A stretch of DNA of 24,806 nt. It comes from an uncultured bacterium. GTDB lineage: Bacteria; Bacteroidota; Bacteroidia; Bacteroidales; Bacteroidaceae. Below the pieces are notes generated by a model. That model did no database searches. It saw only the letters and a program-made list of their open reading frames with translations, and was not told the DNA's origin. The DNA lies in contig CAJMQT010000013.1 in NCBI GenBank assembly GCA_905215655.1, forward strand, positions 1 through 24,806. The letters are read 5' to 3'. The stretch's first letter is position 1. Every line of letters starts with the position of its first letter. Both the position numbers and the translations under genes were made by a program. This document shows positions 1-6,683 of the stretch, one piece after another.

Positions 1-134
1 CAATCCGTCGAATATTAAGACACAAACGATAGAAAATCTAATGACGATTTGGGTTAAAAAGAATAAATCAGCAGAGCCAACATCAAGAATGTCAAAAATG
101 CGAAATATATTTCCCGTCCTTGCGTTATATGAAT

Positions 135-1160
135 ATGACAAAACGAATTTTGATGTTTCTTGTGTTCGGCTGTGTGCTCTTGCTGCAAACTGCGGCGCAG
201 ACGGAGTTTGTCAAAGACTGCGGACAGCGCTCGTTTCCAAAGGATGTGCCCGCCGGAAATTACAGCGGAATAACGAATATTGGTGGAAACGAATATGCGG
301 TGGTGTCAGATAAGTCGGATGTTGACGGCTTTTTTGTCTTTAAGATTGATATCGACACGCTTTCGGGCGAGATAAAAAGCGTCAAGAACACGGGCTTTCG
401 TGGAGACAGTTTAAAGTCTGCCGACTGTGAAGGCATTGTTTTTCTGCCGTCAACATCGACGCTGTTTATCAGTCGTGAGTCGGACAATGTTATTGCAGAA
501 TACGGCATGGACGGACGTGCAACGGGGCGGAGATTGAACGTGCCGCAGGTATTTCGTGAAAAAAACGCCGGCAATTACGGCTTTGAATCGTTGACCTATG
601 ATGAACAGTCGCACCGGTTTTGGACCATTAACGAGAGCGCTCTGAATGGTGACGGAGAGCGTGCCAATTCAACAAACTCTGTCGCCAATATGCTGAGATT
701 GCAGTCTTTTAATAACAGTCTGCAACCTGAAAGCCAGTATTTTTATAAGATGGATGCGCCCATTGCCGCCTCGCCCGCAGCCCATTATGCCATGGGCGTA
801 AGCGAACTTCTTGCCGTTGGTGACGGCAGGCTGCTTGTTTTAGAACGAGAGTTCTTTGTCCCCAAGGCTAAGATCGGCGCCTTCGTCCAATGCAAAATCT
901 ATGAAATCAAGCCGGAACCGGAGTTTTCGGTATCTCCCGGTGCGCAAATCTCACCCTCCACCGACTTCCTTCCCAAGAAGCTGTTGCACTCTTTTACCAC
1001 AAAGCTGACACTTTTCGGCAGGTCTCTTGCCAATTACGAAGGAATGTGTCTCGGTCCGAGGCTCGCTGACGGCAGCCGTTGTGTCATCCTTGTGAGCGAC
1101 TCTCAAAATCAATATGCCGGCGTGTTGAAAGACTTTTTCCGTACTATTATAATAAGGTGA
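135..1160 (+). CDS. Secreted esterase-like phytase domain protein
   Basis: The protein has an N-terminal signal peptide (MTKRIL, then a hydrophobic stretch ending around TAAQ) and is probably periplasmic or surface exposed. Over its whole length it resembles the esterase-like activity of phytase family (PF13449), a beta-propeller-like fold. Visible family-type segments are YSGITNIGGNEYAVVSDKSD near residues 45-65, the SADCEGIVFLP stretch, the YGFESLTYDEQSHRFWTINE stretch near the middle and the LANYEGMCLGPRLADGSR stretch near the C-terminus, whose acidic residues are typical of metal sites in this family. The substrate is unknown. The start was set at the ATG at 135; an ATG at 129 and a TTG at 120 are in frame but add residues before the signal peptide. 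A possible -7 box with one mismatch (TATATTTC, 106-113) lies just upstream. The gene appears monocistronic. Confidence 0.8.
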   Translation: MTKRILMFLVFGCVLLLQTAAQTEFVKDCGQRSFPKDVPAGNYSGITNIGGNEYAVVSDKSDVDGFFVFKIDIDTLSGEIKSVKNTGFRGDSLKSADCEGIVFLPSTSTLFISRESDNVIAEYGMDGRATGRRLNVPQVFREKNAGNYGFESLTYDEQSHRFWTINESALNGDGERANSTNSVANMLRLQSFNNSLQPESQYFYKMDAPIAASPAAHYAMGVSELLAVGDGRLLVLEREFFVPKAKIGAFVQCKIYEIKPEPEFSVSPGAQISPSTDFLPKKLLHSFTTKLTLFGRSLANYEGMCLGPRLADGSRCVILVSDSQNQYAGVLKDFFRTIIIR

Positions 1161-1220
1161 AAGACGTTTTGTATGTAACTGTATCAAATTTTACTGTCAT
1201 TTTAAGGTGTAAAAGTAAGT

Positions 1221-1238
1221 CGGCAGATGCCGTGTTTT
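1221..1238 (+). terminator. Weak hairpin downstream of the phytase-like gene
   Basis: A short perfect stem CGGC/GCCG with loop AGAT (1221-1232) is followed by TGTTTT. It is the only hairpin between the upstream stop codon and the next promoter, so it may be a weak terminator. The stem is short. Confidence 0.3.
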
Positions 1239-1251
1239 GATAAAAATACAT

Positions 1252-1259
1252 TAAATTTG
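1252..1259 (+). promoter_or_regulatory. -7 box of the PurF-like gene promoter
   Basis: TAAATTTG matches the Bacteroidota -7 consensus TAnnTTTG exactly and is followed by CA, as in many strong promoters of this phylum. No TTTG lies at the usual 19-21 nt upstream; the nearest TTTG (1236-1239) is too close. Transcription would start near 1264-1266, giving a leader of about 125 nt. Confidence 0.5.
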
Positions 1260-1262
1260 CAG

Positions 1263-1319
1263 CCGTAAACCGGAGCGCCAGAACGCATTTTTACGGACAA
1301 CCGGCTGATATTCGGGTTG
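1263..1319 (+). promoter_or_regulatory. Structured 5' leader of the PurF-like gene
   Basis: A stem CCGTAAA (1263-1269) / TTTACGG (1290-1296) encloses a smaller GCG/CGC helix. It is followed by a second stem CAACC (1298-1302) / GGTTG (1315-1319). A CCGG sits in each hairpin (1270-1273 and 1301-1304) and these could pair as a loop contact. The first stem begins where transcription is predicted to start. I do not recognise it as a named riboswitch class. Confidence 0.35.
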
Positions 1320-1388
1320 GTTCCTTTGTGTATCGGTTGCGGTCTACTTGTTTAAAATCATTGGATTTTCAATATATTCAGATATAAA

Positions 1389-2810
1389 ATGGGTGGTTTT
1401 TTCGGGACTATTGCGGTTAAAAGTTGCGTAAACGATTTGTTTTACGGAACGGATTACAACTCGCATTTAGGTACAAAGAGAGCAGGACTTGTCACGTTTG
1501 ACAAGGAAAAAGGTTTCACACGTAGCATTCATAGTTTGGAGCGTGACTATTTCCGGTCGCGTTTTGAGGGCGAACTTGACAAGTTTGAAGGAAATTCGGG
1601 CATAGGTGTCATCAGTGATACCGACCCCCAACCGATACTTGTAAATTCGCATCTTGGACGTTATGCCGTAGTTACCGTCGCAAAAATCAACAACCTTCGC
1701 GAGATAGCGGCCGAACTGTTGGAACAACGAATGCACCTAAGTGAAATGAGTGCAAACAACATCAATCCAACCGAACTTGTCGCTTTGCTGATAAACATGG
1801 GCGATACCTTTGTTGAAGGCATCAACCTTGTTTACCGTAAAGTAAAAGGCTCGTGCTCGATGTTGATACTTACAGAGGACGGGATTATAGCCGCACGTGA
1901 CGCCCTCGGACGCACTCCGATTGTTATCGGGCAAAAAGACGGTGCCTACGCGGCAACAAGTGAGACAACATCTCTGCCTAACCTTGATTATAAAACCGTC
2001 AGAGATGTAGGTCCGGGTGAAATCGTCAGGCTGCGTTCAAACAGTATGGAGGTACTTCAAAAACCGTTCAGCCGCTGCCAGATATGCTCGTTCCTTTGGG
2101 GCTATTACGGTTTTCCTGCAAGCGATTACGAAGGAATTAACACCGAATATGTGCGCGAGACGGCGGGTACGGTCATGGGACGCGAGGACGATACCGATGC
2201 CGACTGCGTCTGCGGAGTGCCCGACTCAGGTGTCGGAACGGCGCTCGGATATGCCGAGGGTCATAAAATTCCATATAAGCGCGCCGTTTTGAAATACACG
2301 CCGACATGGCCTCGCTCTTTCACACCGGGCAATCAGAGCAGACGAAACCTTGTGGCAAAGATGAAGCTCATACCCAATTCCGCAATATTGAAAGACCAGC
2401 GCGTGGTGTTCTGTGACGACTCTATTGTCCGCGGCACACAACTTCGTGACAACGTAAAGACCTTTTTCGAGTACGGTGCACGCGAGGTGCATGCCCGTAT
2501 ATCGTGTCCGCCGCTCGTCTACGGCTGTCCGTTCATTGGTTTTACGGCGTCAAAGAGCGATCTCGAACTGATAACGCGCCGCATAATACAAGATTTTGAG
2601 GGCGATCCGAACGCAAAACTCGATAAGTATGCAACGACCGACAGCCCCGAATACAAGCGGATGGTTGAAGAAATTGGTCGCCGTCTCGGTCTGAGCAGCG
2701 TTAAATTCAACAAAATCGAGACGCTCGTCAATGCAATCGGTCTGCCGAAAGAGAAAGTCTGCACACATTGTTTTGACGGCAGCAGCTACTTTTTCCAAGA
2801 CAAAGAATAA
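1389..2810 (+). CDS. PurF-like phosphoribosyltransferase lacking the glutaminase cysteine
   Basis: The 473-residue protein has the architecture of glutamine PRPP amidotransferase (PurF, first step of purine synthesis): an N-terminal Ntn glutaminase-like domain (about 1-225) and a C-terminal type I phosphoribosyltransferase domain. The PRPP-binding motif FCDDSIVRGTQ is intact (Asp343-Asp344, Arg348-Gly349-Thr350). Cysteines at 230, 380, 458 and 461 match in position and spacing the four Fe-S ligands of Bacillus subtilis PurF. The start reads MGGFFG where active PurF has MCGIFG, so the N-terminal nucleophile Cys is Gly, and no upstream start restores it. Glutamine-dependent activity is therefore not expected. 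An ammonia-dependent or different role, or a regulatory one, is inference. The gene stands alone with its own promoter and terminator, away from other purine genes. Automated annotation would probably call it amidophosphoribosyltransferase. Confidence 0.9.
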   Translation: MGGFFGTIAVKSCVNDLFYGTDYNSHLGTKRAGLVTFDKEKGFTRSIHSLERDYFRSRFEGELDKFEGNSGIGVISDTDPQPILVNSHLGRYAVVTVAKINNLREIAAELLEQRMHLSEMSANNINPTELVALLINMGDTFVEGINLVYRKVKGSCSMLILTEDGIIAARDALGRTPIVIGQKDGAYAATSETTSLPNLDYKTVRDVGPGEIVRLRSNSMEVLQKPFSRCQICSFLWGYYGFPASDYEGINTEYVRETAGTVMGREDDTDADCVCGVPDSGVGTALGYAEGHKIPYKRAVLKYTPTWPRSFTPGNQSRRNLVAKMKLIPNSAILKDQRVVFCDDSIVRGTQLRDNVKTFFEYGAREVHARISCPPLVYGCPFIGFTASKSDLELITRRIIQDFEGDPNAKLDKYATTDSPEYKRMVEEIGRRLGLSSVKFNKIETLVNAIGLPKEKVCTHCFDGSSYFFQDKE

Positions 2811-2837
2811 CGCTTTTTATCTATAAAACGGCATAGA

Positions 2838-2885
2838 ACAAAGGTCTGTCGACAAGTATTTTGCAACTTGTCGGCAGCCCTTTGT
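2838..2885 (+). terminator. Hairpin terminator of the PurF-like gene (repeat family C, copy 1)
   Basis: The outer stem ACAAAGG (2838-2844) / CCTTTGT (2879-2885) and the inner stem CTGTCGACAAGT (2846-2857) / ACTTGTCGGCAG (2866-2877, one G:U) are separated by a single mismatch. Loop ATTTTGCA. It begins 28 nt after the stop codon. Its right arm shares ACTTGTC and CCTTTGT with hairpins near 18700 and 19510. Confidence 0.6.
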
Positions 2886-2907
2886 AAGTATCTGATAATC
2901 AGTAGCG

Positions 2908-3000
2908 TTGCAAAAGGCGGTCTTTTACCTTGCAAAAGGTAGCCTTTTACACGCTGAAAGACGGTCTTTTACACGCTAAAAGCTTGCCTTTTGGAAAGCG
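2908..3000. repeat. Tandem AAAAG-N5-CTTTT array, copy 1
   Basis: Four head-to-tail units of 22-26 nt (2908-2929, 2930-2952, 2953-2974, 2975-3000). Each contains AAAAG (once GAAAG), a 5-nt core and CTTTT. The cores are GCGGT, GTAGC, ACGGT and CTTGC. Linkers are mostly ACACGCT or ACCTTGC. The final unit ends in TTTTGGAAAGCG, exactly as in the second array at 12148-12262. The array lies between convergent genes. Confidence 0.8.
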
Positions 3001-3038
3001 GTTGATTTCATGCCTTGATAAGAGAGGCGGAAAAATAA

Positions 3039-3080
3039 AAAAAATGTACACTTCTTTTATTGTTGAAGTGTACATTTTTT
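3039..3080. terminator. Bidirectional terminator between the PurF-like gene and kdsB
   Basis: A perfect 16-bp stem, AAAAAATGTACACTTC (3039-3054) and its complement (3065-3080), encloses a 10-nt loop. It has A-tracts on the left and T-tracts on the right, so it can end transcription from both sides. It sits between convergent genes. Confidence 0.85.
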
Positions 3081-3154
3081 ATGTCTTCCGACGCATGAGA
3101 TTTCACTCCTTCCGGTCGTTATTTATTTTTTATTCTGATATTTTGCGTATCTTA

Positions 3155-3916
3155 TTATAAATCCTGACATTTGCTCTTTAAGAATATCTCTGCTCTTTCC
3201 AAGTCGTCGGGCGTGTCTATACCGATTGTCTCAACGTCCGTTATTCCGACCTTTATGCGGTATCCGTTCTGCAACCAACGAAGTTGTTCGAGACTCTCTG
3301 CAAGTTCCAACGACGATTGCGGCAACTTTGTTATTTCAGCCAATACGTTGCTGCGGTAGGCATACAGACCGATGTGTTTCAGGTAGTTGTAACTGCCCAG
3401 CCAGTCTTTTTTCTCGGCGTTGCGGATAAACGGAATTATGCTGCGGCTGAAATACATCGCGAAACCGTTGTTGTCGCAAATCAGTTTGGGAGAATTCGGA
3501 TTTTCAAGAGCCGCGAACGTGTCCGCTTTGGTAAACGGGCGGCCGAGCGTCGCAATCATCGTCTCCGGATCATCAAAGCATTTGCATACCGTCTCTATTT
3601 GCGATTTGTGGATGAAAGGCTCGTCGCCCTGAATGTTTATCACCACGTCAAAGTCTTTGCCTGTTTTGTTTACAGCCTCTTCTATGCGGTCCGTTCCGCT
3701 TTTATGGTTGGGCGACGTCATTATCGCATTGCCTCCGAAAGCGGTCACCGCGTCAAAGATACGCTCGTCATCGGTTGCCACATAAACATCATCCAATACT
3801 TTAACTACTTGCTCGTAAACCCTTTGTATCATGGGTTTTCCACCTAACAGAGCCAACGGCTTGCCCGGGAAACGCGTTGATGCGTATCTTGCCGGTATAA
3901 TTCCTGCAAACTTCAT
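3155..3916 (-). CDS. kdsB: 3-deoxy-manno-octulosonate cytidylyltransferase (CMP-KDO synthetase)
   Basis: A cytoplasmic enzyme that activates KDO with CTP to give CMP-KDO and pyrophosphate, needed for the inner core of lipopolysaccharide. The 253-residue length is typical. Family motifs are visible in order: IPARYASTRFPGKPL (nucleotide-binding N-terminus), SGTDRIEE, VVINIQGDEPF, HIGLYAYR, LESLEQLRWL-type helix and GIDTPDDLERAE at the C-terminus. The start was set at 3916 (MKFAGIIPARYAS). A longer in-frame start at 3997 would add 27 unrelated residues and falls inside the predicted -7 box, so it is excluded. The gene is monocistronic and is flanked by a strong terminator. Confidence 0.96.
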   Translation of the reverse strand: MKFAGIIPARYASTRFPGKPLALLGGKPMIQRVYEQVVKVLDDVYVATDDERIFDAVTAFGGNAIMTSPNHKSGTDRIEEAVNKTGKDFDVVINIQGDEPFIHKSQIETVCKCFDDPETMIATLGRPFTKADTFAALENPNSPKLICDNNGFAMYFSRSIIPFIRNAEKKDWLGSYNYLKHIGLYAYRSNVLAEITKLPQSSLELAESLEQLRWLQNGYRIKVGITDVETIGIDTPDDLERAEIFLKSKCQDL

Positions 3917-3994
3917 GTTTCTTATAGTTTTAAATTTATGAAATGACAATTTTATAATTAATGCTTGTAAGCCCGTAAACATGCTTATCAGCGG

Positions 3995-4002
3995 CAAAGA
4001 TA
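3995..4002 (-). promoter_or_regulatory. kdsB: -7 box of the kdsB promoter
   Basis: On the minus strand the sequence reads TATCTTTG, an exact TAnnTTTG match. No clear -33 TTTG is present. It predicts a leader of about 70 nt and supports the start at 3916. Confidence 0.5.
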
Positions 4003-4140
4003 AGATAAATTATTGATAATGAATGAAAAAACGGAAGAAACATGTTTGCGAGTCTTTTGCACGATTATGCAACAACTCTATTACGTGAATAATGAGAAAC
4101 TCTCAATCATTTTAATTTGTTGAAAAAATCGCTTGGAAGA

Positions 4141-4172
4141 TTTGGATGTTACGTTCCGAATGCTTAATTTTG
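4141..4172 (+). promoter_or_regulatory. Promoter of the secreted endonuclease gene
   Basis: TTTG (4141-4144) and TAATTTTG (4165-4172) are separated by 20 nt, a full match to the Bacteroidota -33/-7 consensus. The rest of the 310-nt gap between kdsB and this gene (3917-4226) holds the kdsB -7 box and a short TGAGA/TCTCA hairpin; nothing else was seen. Confidence 0.75.
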
Positions 4173-4226
4173 CTGTCTTCCCTGTAAAGTCAGGTCTATT
4201 ATTTACTAACAAATAATACGTGAGAT

Positions 4227-5699
4227 ATGAAAAACAGAACATTTGTAACCGTTTTTGCAGCCGTGCTTTCTATAATCGGTTGCTTGTCGGCAAGCGCACA
4301 AATACCAAGCGGCTATTATTCATCATTGAAAGGCAAGAAAGGTGCTGAACTCAAAAATGCCGTTCATGAGATCATAAAGAATGCAACCGTGCTCGGTTAC
4401 GGCAGCGGTTCGGGCAAGACGTGGGAAGGTTTTTATTCCACCGACCGTACCGAAGACAACCGCGTAATTGACAGATACAGCAACGAAGTGTGGTATTTTG
4501 GTAAAGAAGGTTCTGTCGTCAGCGGCATGAACATAGAGCACTCCTTCCCGAAAAGCTGGTGGGGTGGTGCAACAAATCAAGCCTACAAGGACCTTTACAA
4601 CCTCATGCCGTGTGAGCAGACAATAAATACGTCAAAGTCCAACTATCCGATGGGTAAGGTCGTAAACGTGAAGACCGATAACGGATGCACCAAAGTGGGT
4701 ACGGGCAGCAACGGAAACAGCCTGTGGGAGCCTGCCGACAAATGGAAAGGAGACTTTGCCCGCGGTTATATGTATATGGCTACGGCTTATCAAAACTTGA
4801 CTTGGGACAACGATCAGGCGTTCAAGATATTGCAACAGGGCGATTATCCCACGCTCCAGAAGTGGGCTTACACTCTCTATATTGAATGGGCTAAGGCTGA
4901 CAAGGTGGATGAAATAGAGGTAAAACGCAATGACGCCGTTTATCAGATACAGGGCAACCGCAACCCGTTTGTCGACTATCCGAACCTGATGGAGTATATC
5001 TGGGGAGACAGTATAAACTATGAATTTGACCCAGACAAATCCCTTACGTCAACCAATTTGGGCGGAGGTTCCGGTCCTTCAACAATATATTCGGCATTGT
5101 TTAACTCGACCAGCGACGGCAACTTTACATCTCAGGCAATAAGCGGCGATGTCGAAGTCTGGACATTGGATAATAAGTATGGTTGGACAGGCACGGGCTA
5201 TGTCAATAATTCAAAGCACGCAGCAGAGGCTCTTCTCGTCAGTCCGCAGATAGACCTTGCTGATTATTCAGAGGCAACGATGGTCATAAATCATACGGTG
5301 AATTACCTTAGCGACCCATCGAGCATGCTGTCGGTTGAGGTGCTTTGTGATGGCACATACACCGTTCTTAATGACGTAACATGGCCGGCAGGTACCAACT
5401 GGAATTTTATTGATACCGAAGATATTTCACTTTCTGCTTTCGCCGGCAAGAAGATAAACATCGTTTTCAGATATAAGAGCACCACATCGCAGACACCCAC
5501 ATGGGAAATTAAGAAGGTGACGATAAAAGGAACGCCGGCAACGTCAGGAATAGATGCTGTGACTGACGATGCGGCTGATTTCGATACGTCGCGTCCGTAC
5601 AAGGCATTTTCAATCGACGGAAGAACTGTCAATCCCGATACTTATCGTGGAATAATGATCGTAAAGCAAGGAAAGACAACTTTTAAGATAATAAAATAA
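4227..5699 (+). CDS. Secreted endonuclease I family nuclease with C-terminal beta-sandwich and tail
   Basis: A signal peptide covers residues 1-25 (cleavage after SASA-Q). Residues about 26-270 are an endonuclease I (EndA/NucM, PF04231) domain of the His-Me finger type. The catalytic motif is NIEHSFPKSWW with the general-base His at 105, followed by the DLYNLMPCEQTIN segment and the closing motif RNPFVDYPNLMEYIWG. It probably degrades DNA or RNA outside the cytoplasm. About 220 further residues follow: a beta-sandwich resembling choice-of-anchor domains (about 290-430, with LVSPQIDLADYSEATMVI) and a short tail (about 440-490, with FSIDGRTVNPDTYRGIMIV) resembling the degenerate C-terminal sorting-like tails of Bacteroidales secreted proteins. 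The nuclease call is secure; surface anchoring or type IX secretion is inference. Confidence 0.92.
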   Translation: MKNRTFVTVFAAVLSIIGCLSASAQIPSGYYSSLKGKKGAELKNAVHEIIKNATVLGYGSGSGKTWEGFYSTDRTEDNRVIDRYSNEVWYFGKEGSVVSGMNIEHSFPKSWWGGATNQAYKDLYNLMPCEQTINTSKSNYPMGKVVNVKTDNGCTKVGTGSNGNSLWEPADKWKGDFARGYMYMATAYQNLTWDNDQAFKILQQGDYPTLQKWAYTLYIEWAKADKVDEIEVKRNDAVYQIQGNRNPFVDYPNLMEYIWGDSINYEFDPDKSLTSTNLGGGSGPSTIYSALFNSTSDGNFTSQAISGDVEVWTLDNKYGWTGTGYVNNSKHAAEALLVSPQIDLADYSEATMVINHTVNYLSDPSSMLSVEVLCDGTYTVLNDVTWPAGTNWNFIDTEDISLSAFAGKKINIVFRYKSTTSQTPTWEIKKVTIKGTPATSGIDAVTDDAADFDTSRPYKAFSIDGRTVNPDTYRGIMIVKQGKTTFKIIK

Positions 5700-5727
5700 G
5701 AGCTGAAAACCTTTTGTAACAGCTTTT
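5698..5727 (+). terminator. Hairpin at the stop codon of the nuclease gene
   Basis: AAGAGCTG (5698-5705) and CAGCTTTT (5720-5727) form an 8-bp stem with one G:U pair, ending in a T-run. It overlaps the stop codon and is a plausible terminator. Confidence 0.45.
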
Positions 5728-5742
5728 AAATATGTATATTCG

Positions 5743-5779
5743 TTTATTCGACAGAATTTATTTAATTTTGTCGAATAAA
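5743..5779. promoter_or_regulatory. Long hairpin containing a possible -7 box upstream of the membrane-protein/hisB unit
   Basis: Two 16-nt arms (5743-5758 and 5764-5779) pair with one G:U and a 5-nt loop. The right arm contains TAATTTTG (5763-5770), an exact -7 match, with TTCG at 5739-5742 20 nt upstream as a possible -33. The element could be a second terminator for the upstream nuclease gene, a promoter for the downstream unit, or both. Confidence 0.45.
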
Positions 5780-5816
5780 TGAATTGCTATTTTTAAGACG
5801 ATGAATTATCATACAA

Positions 5817-6683
5817 ATGGAGACAAATACACAATTAATACTTAATAAAAATCGAAGCTATACGGCGTGTATTGCCGCGGCTTACAAAATGTTTTCAGGC
5901 AATATAAAGCTGATATTCCGTCACACTTGGGCTTTTGCCGCGGTTCTTGCGCTTTCTGTTGCGTTATATTATATTTGTAATATCGGCCTTGGATACGACC
6001 CGACAACGGCTGATTTTGTGAAAGCCGGTGTCTCGGCGCTGATCTTGATACTTGCGGATATTGCATTTTCTGCACGCGTGATGATGCTTTTCGACAAACA
6101 GCCGATGAGGTGGAACGTTATAAGGTGCTTGAAATTAACTTTGTTCGAGATAGTTCTTGTAGTGCTTTGGAGCGTCATAATTGTGACGTCGGTTTATTTC
6201 CTGAACAGCATTAAACCTTTTAGCTACGAACGGATTGCCTTGATAATTCTTGCATTCGTGGTTGTTGCAGTCCTTTTGTCTTTACCTTTAATATATGTGG
6301 TGATGCGATATTTCATGGACACGGATTGCAAATTGCATAAAGTTTTATTTAAGTCTTACGCCACGGGAATACGTCATTGGGGCTTGATTTTTACCACAAC
6401 CTTGCTCGCTTTTCTTATTGTTGCGGCATTAACGGCTATTGTCTCATTGCCGACAATAATTGTAATAATCGCTGACGCGCTGTCAGTCTACGGCGTGAAG
6501 ATGTTGGGCGACTTTCCCGGATTGCCTTCATGGTTCGGCGTTTTACGGTTTTCGGCATTCGCGCTGACAACCTTTGCCTGTCTGTATATCAACATTTTTC
6601 TGATAAATGTCTTCTATTTTGTTTACGGAAGCATCGAAGTAAAGGATGCAGAAAAAGATAAATTCTTAAACCAAAAGTTATGA
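5817..6683 (+). CDS. Multipass inner-membrane protein of unknown function
   Basis: A 288-residue hydrophobic protein with about six predicted membrane segments, near residues 38-58, 68-86, 108-130, 140-162, 190-220 and 245-275. The soluble N-terminus is about 30 residues and the C-terminus is charged (VKDAEKDKFLNQKL). I see no catalytic motif and do not recognise a named family with certainty; it resembles uncharacterised Bacteroidales membrane proteins. Its stop overlaps the hisB start (ATGA at 6680-6683), which implies co-transcription and translational coupling. No link to histidine synthesis is evident from the sequence itself. Confidence 0.8.
   Translation: METNTQLILNKNRSYTACIAAAYKMFSGNIKLIFRHTWAFAAVLALSVALYYICNIGLGYDPTTADFVKAGVSALILILADIAFSARVMMLFDKQPMRWNVIRCLKLTLFEIVLVVLWSVIIVTSVYFLNSIKPFSYERIALIILAFVVVAVLLSLPLIYVVMRYFMDTDCKLHKVLFKSYATGIRHWGLIFTTTLLAFLIVAALTAIVSLPTIIVIIADALSVYGVKMLGDFPGLPSWFGVLRFSAFALTTFACLYINIFLINVFYFVYGSIEVKDAEKDKFLNQKL

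Noticed and set aside
1..134. Gene in the first 134 bases
   Set aside because: A short frame starting at 41 overlaps the secreted protein gene in another frame and has no features. No complete gene or clear promoter is visible there.
1263..1319. Known purine or PRPP riboswitch
   Set aside because: The leader folds, but I could not match it to the conserved cores of those classes.
2908..3000. CRISPR array
   Set aside because: Units are about 22 nt with only 5-nt variable cores, there are no spacers of normal length, and no cas genes are nearby.
2930..3160. Reading frame of 76 codons starting in array 1, similar to one at 12192-12383
   Set aside because: Both begin at TTG inside the AAAAG-N5-CTTTT units, and their similarity (M-K-V-x-F-Y-T-L-K) is explained by the repeat DNA. 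They diverge immediately after the array, so they are not treated as genes.
3284..3847. 187-codon plus-strand frame opposite kdsB
   Set aside because: It lies fully antisense to a well-supported gene and has no recognisable domain.
3917..3997. 27-residue N-terminal extension of KdsB
   Set aside because: KdsB proteins start at the IPARYAS region, and the longer start overlaps the predicted -7 box.
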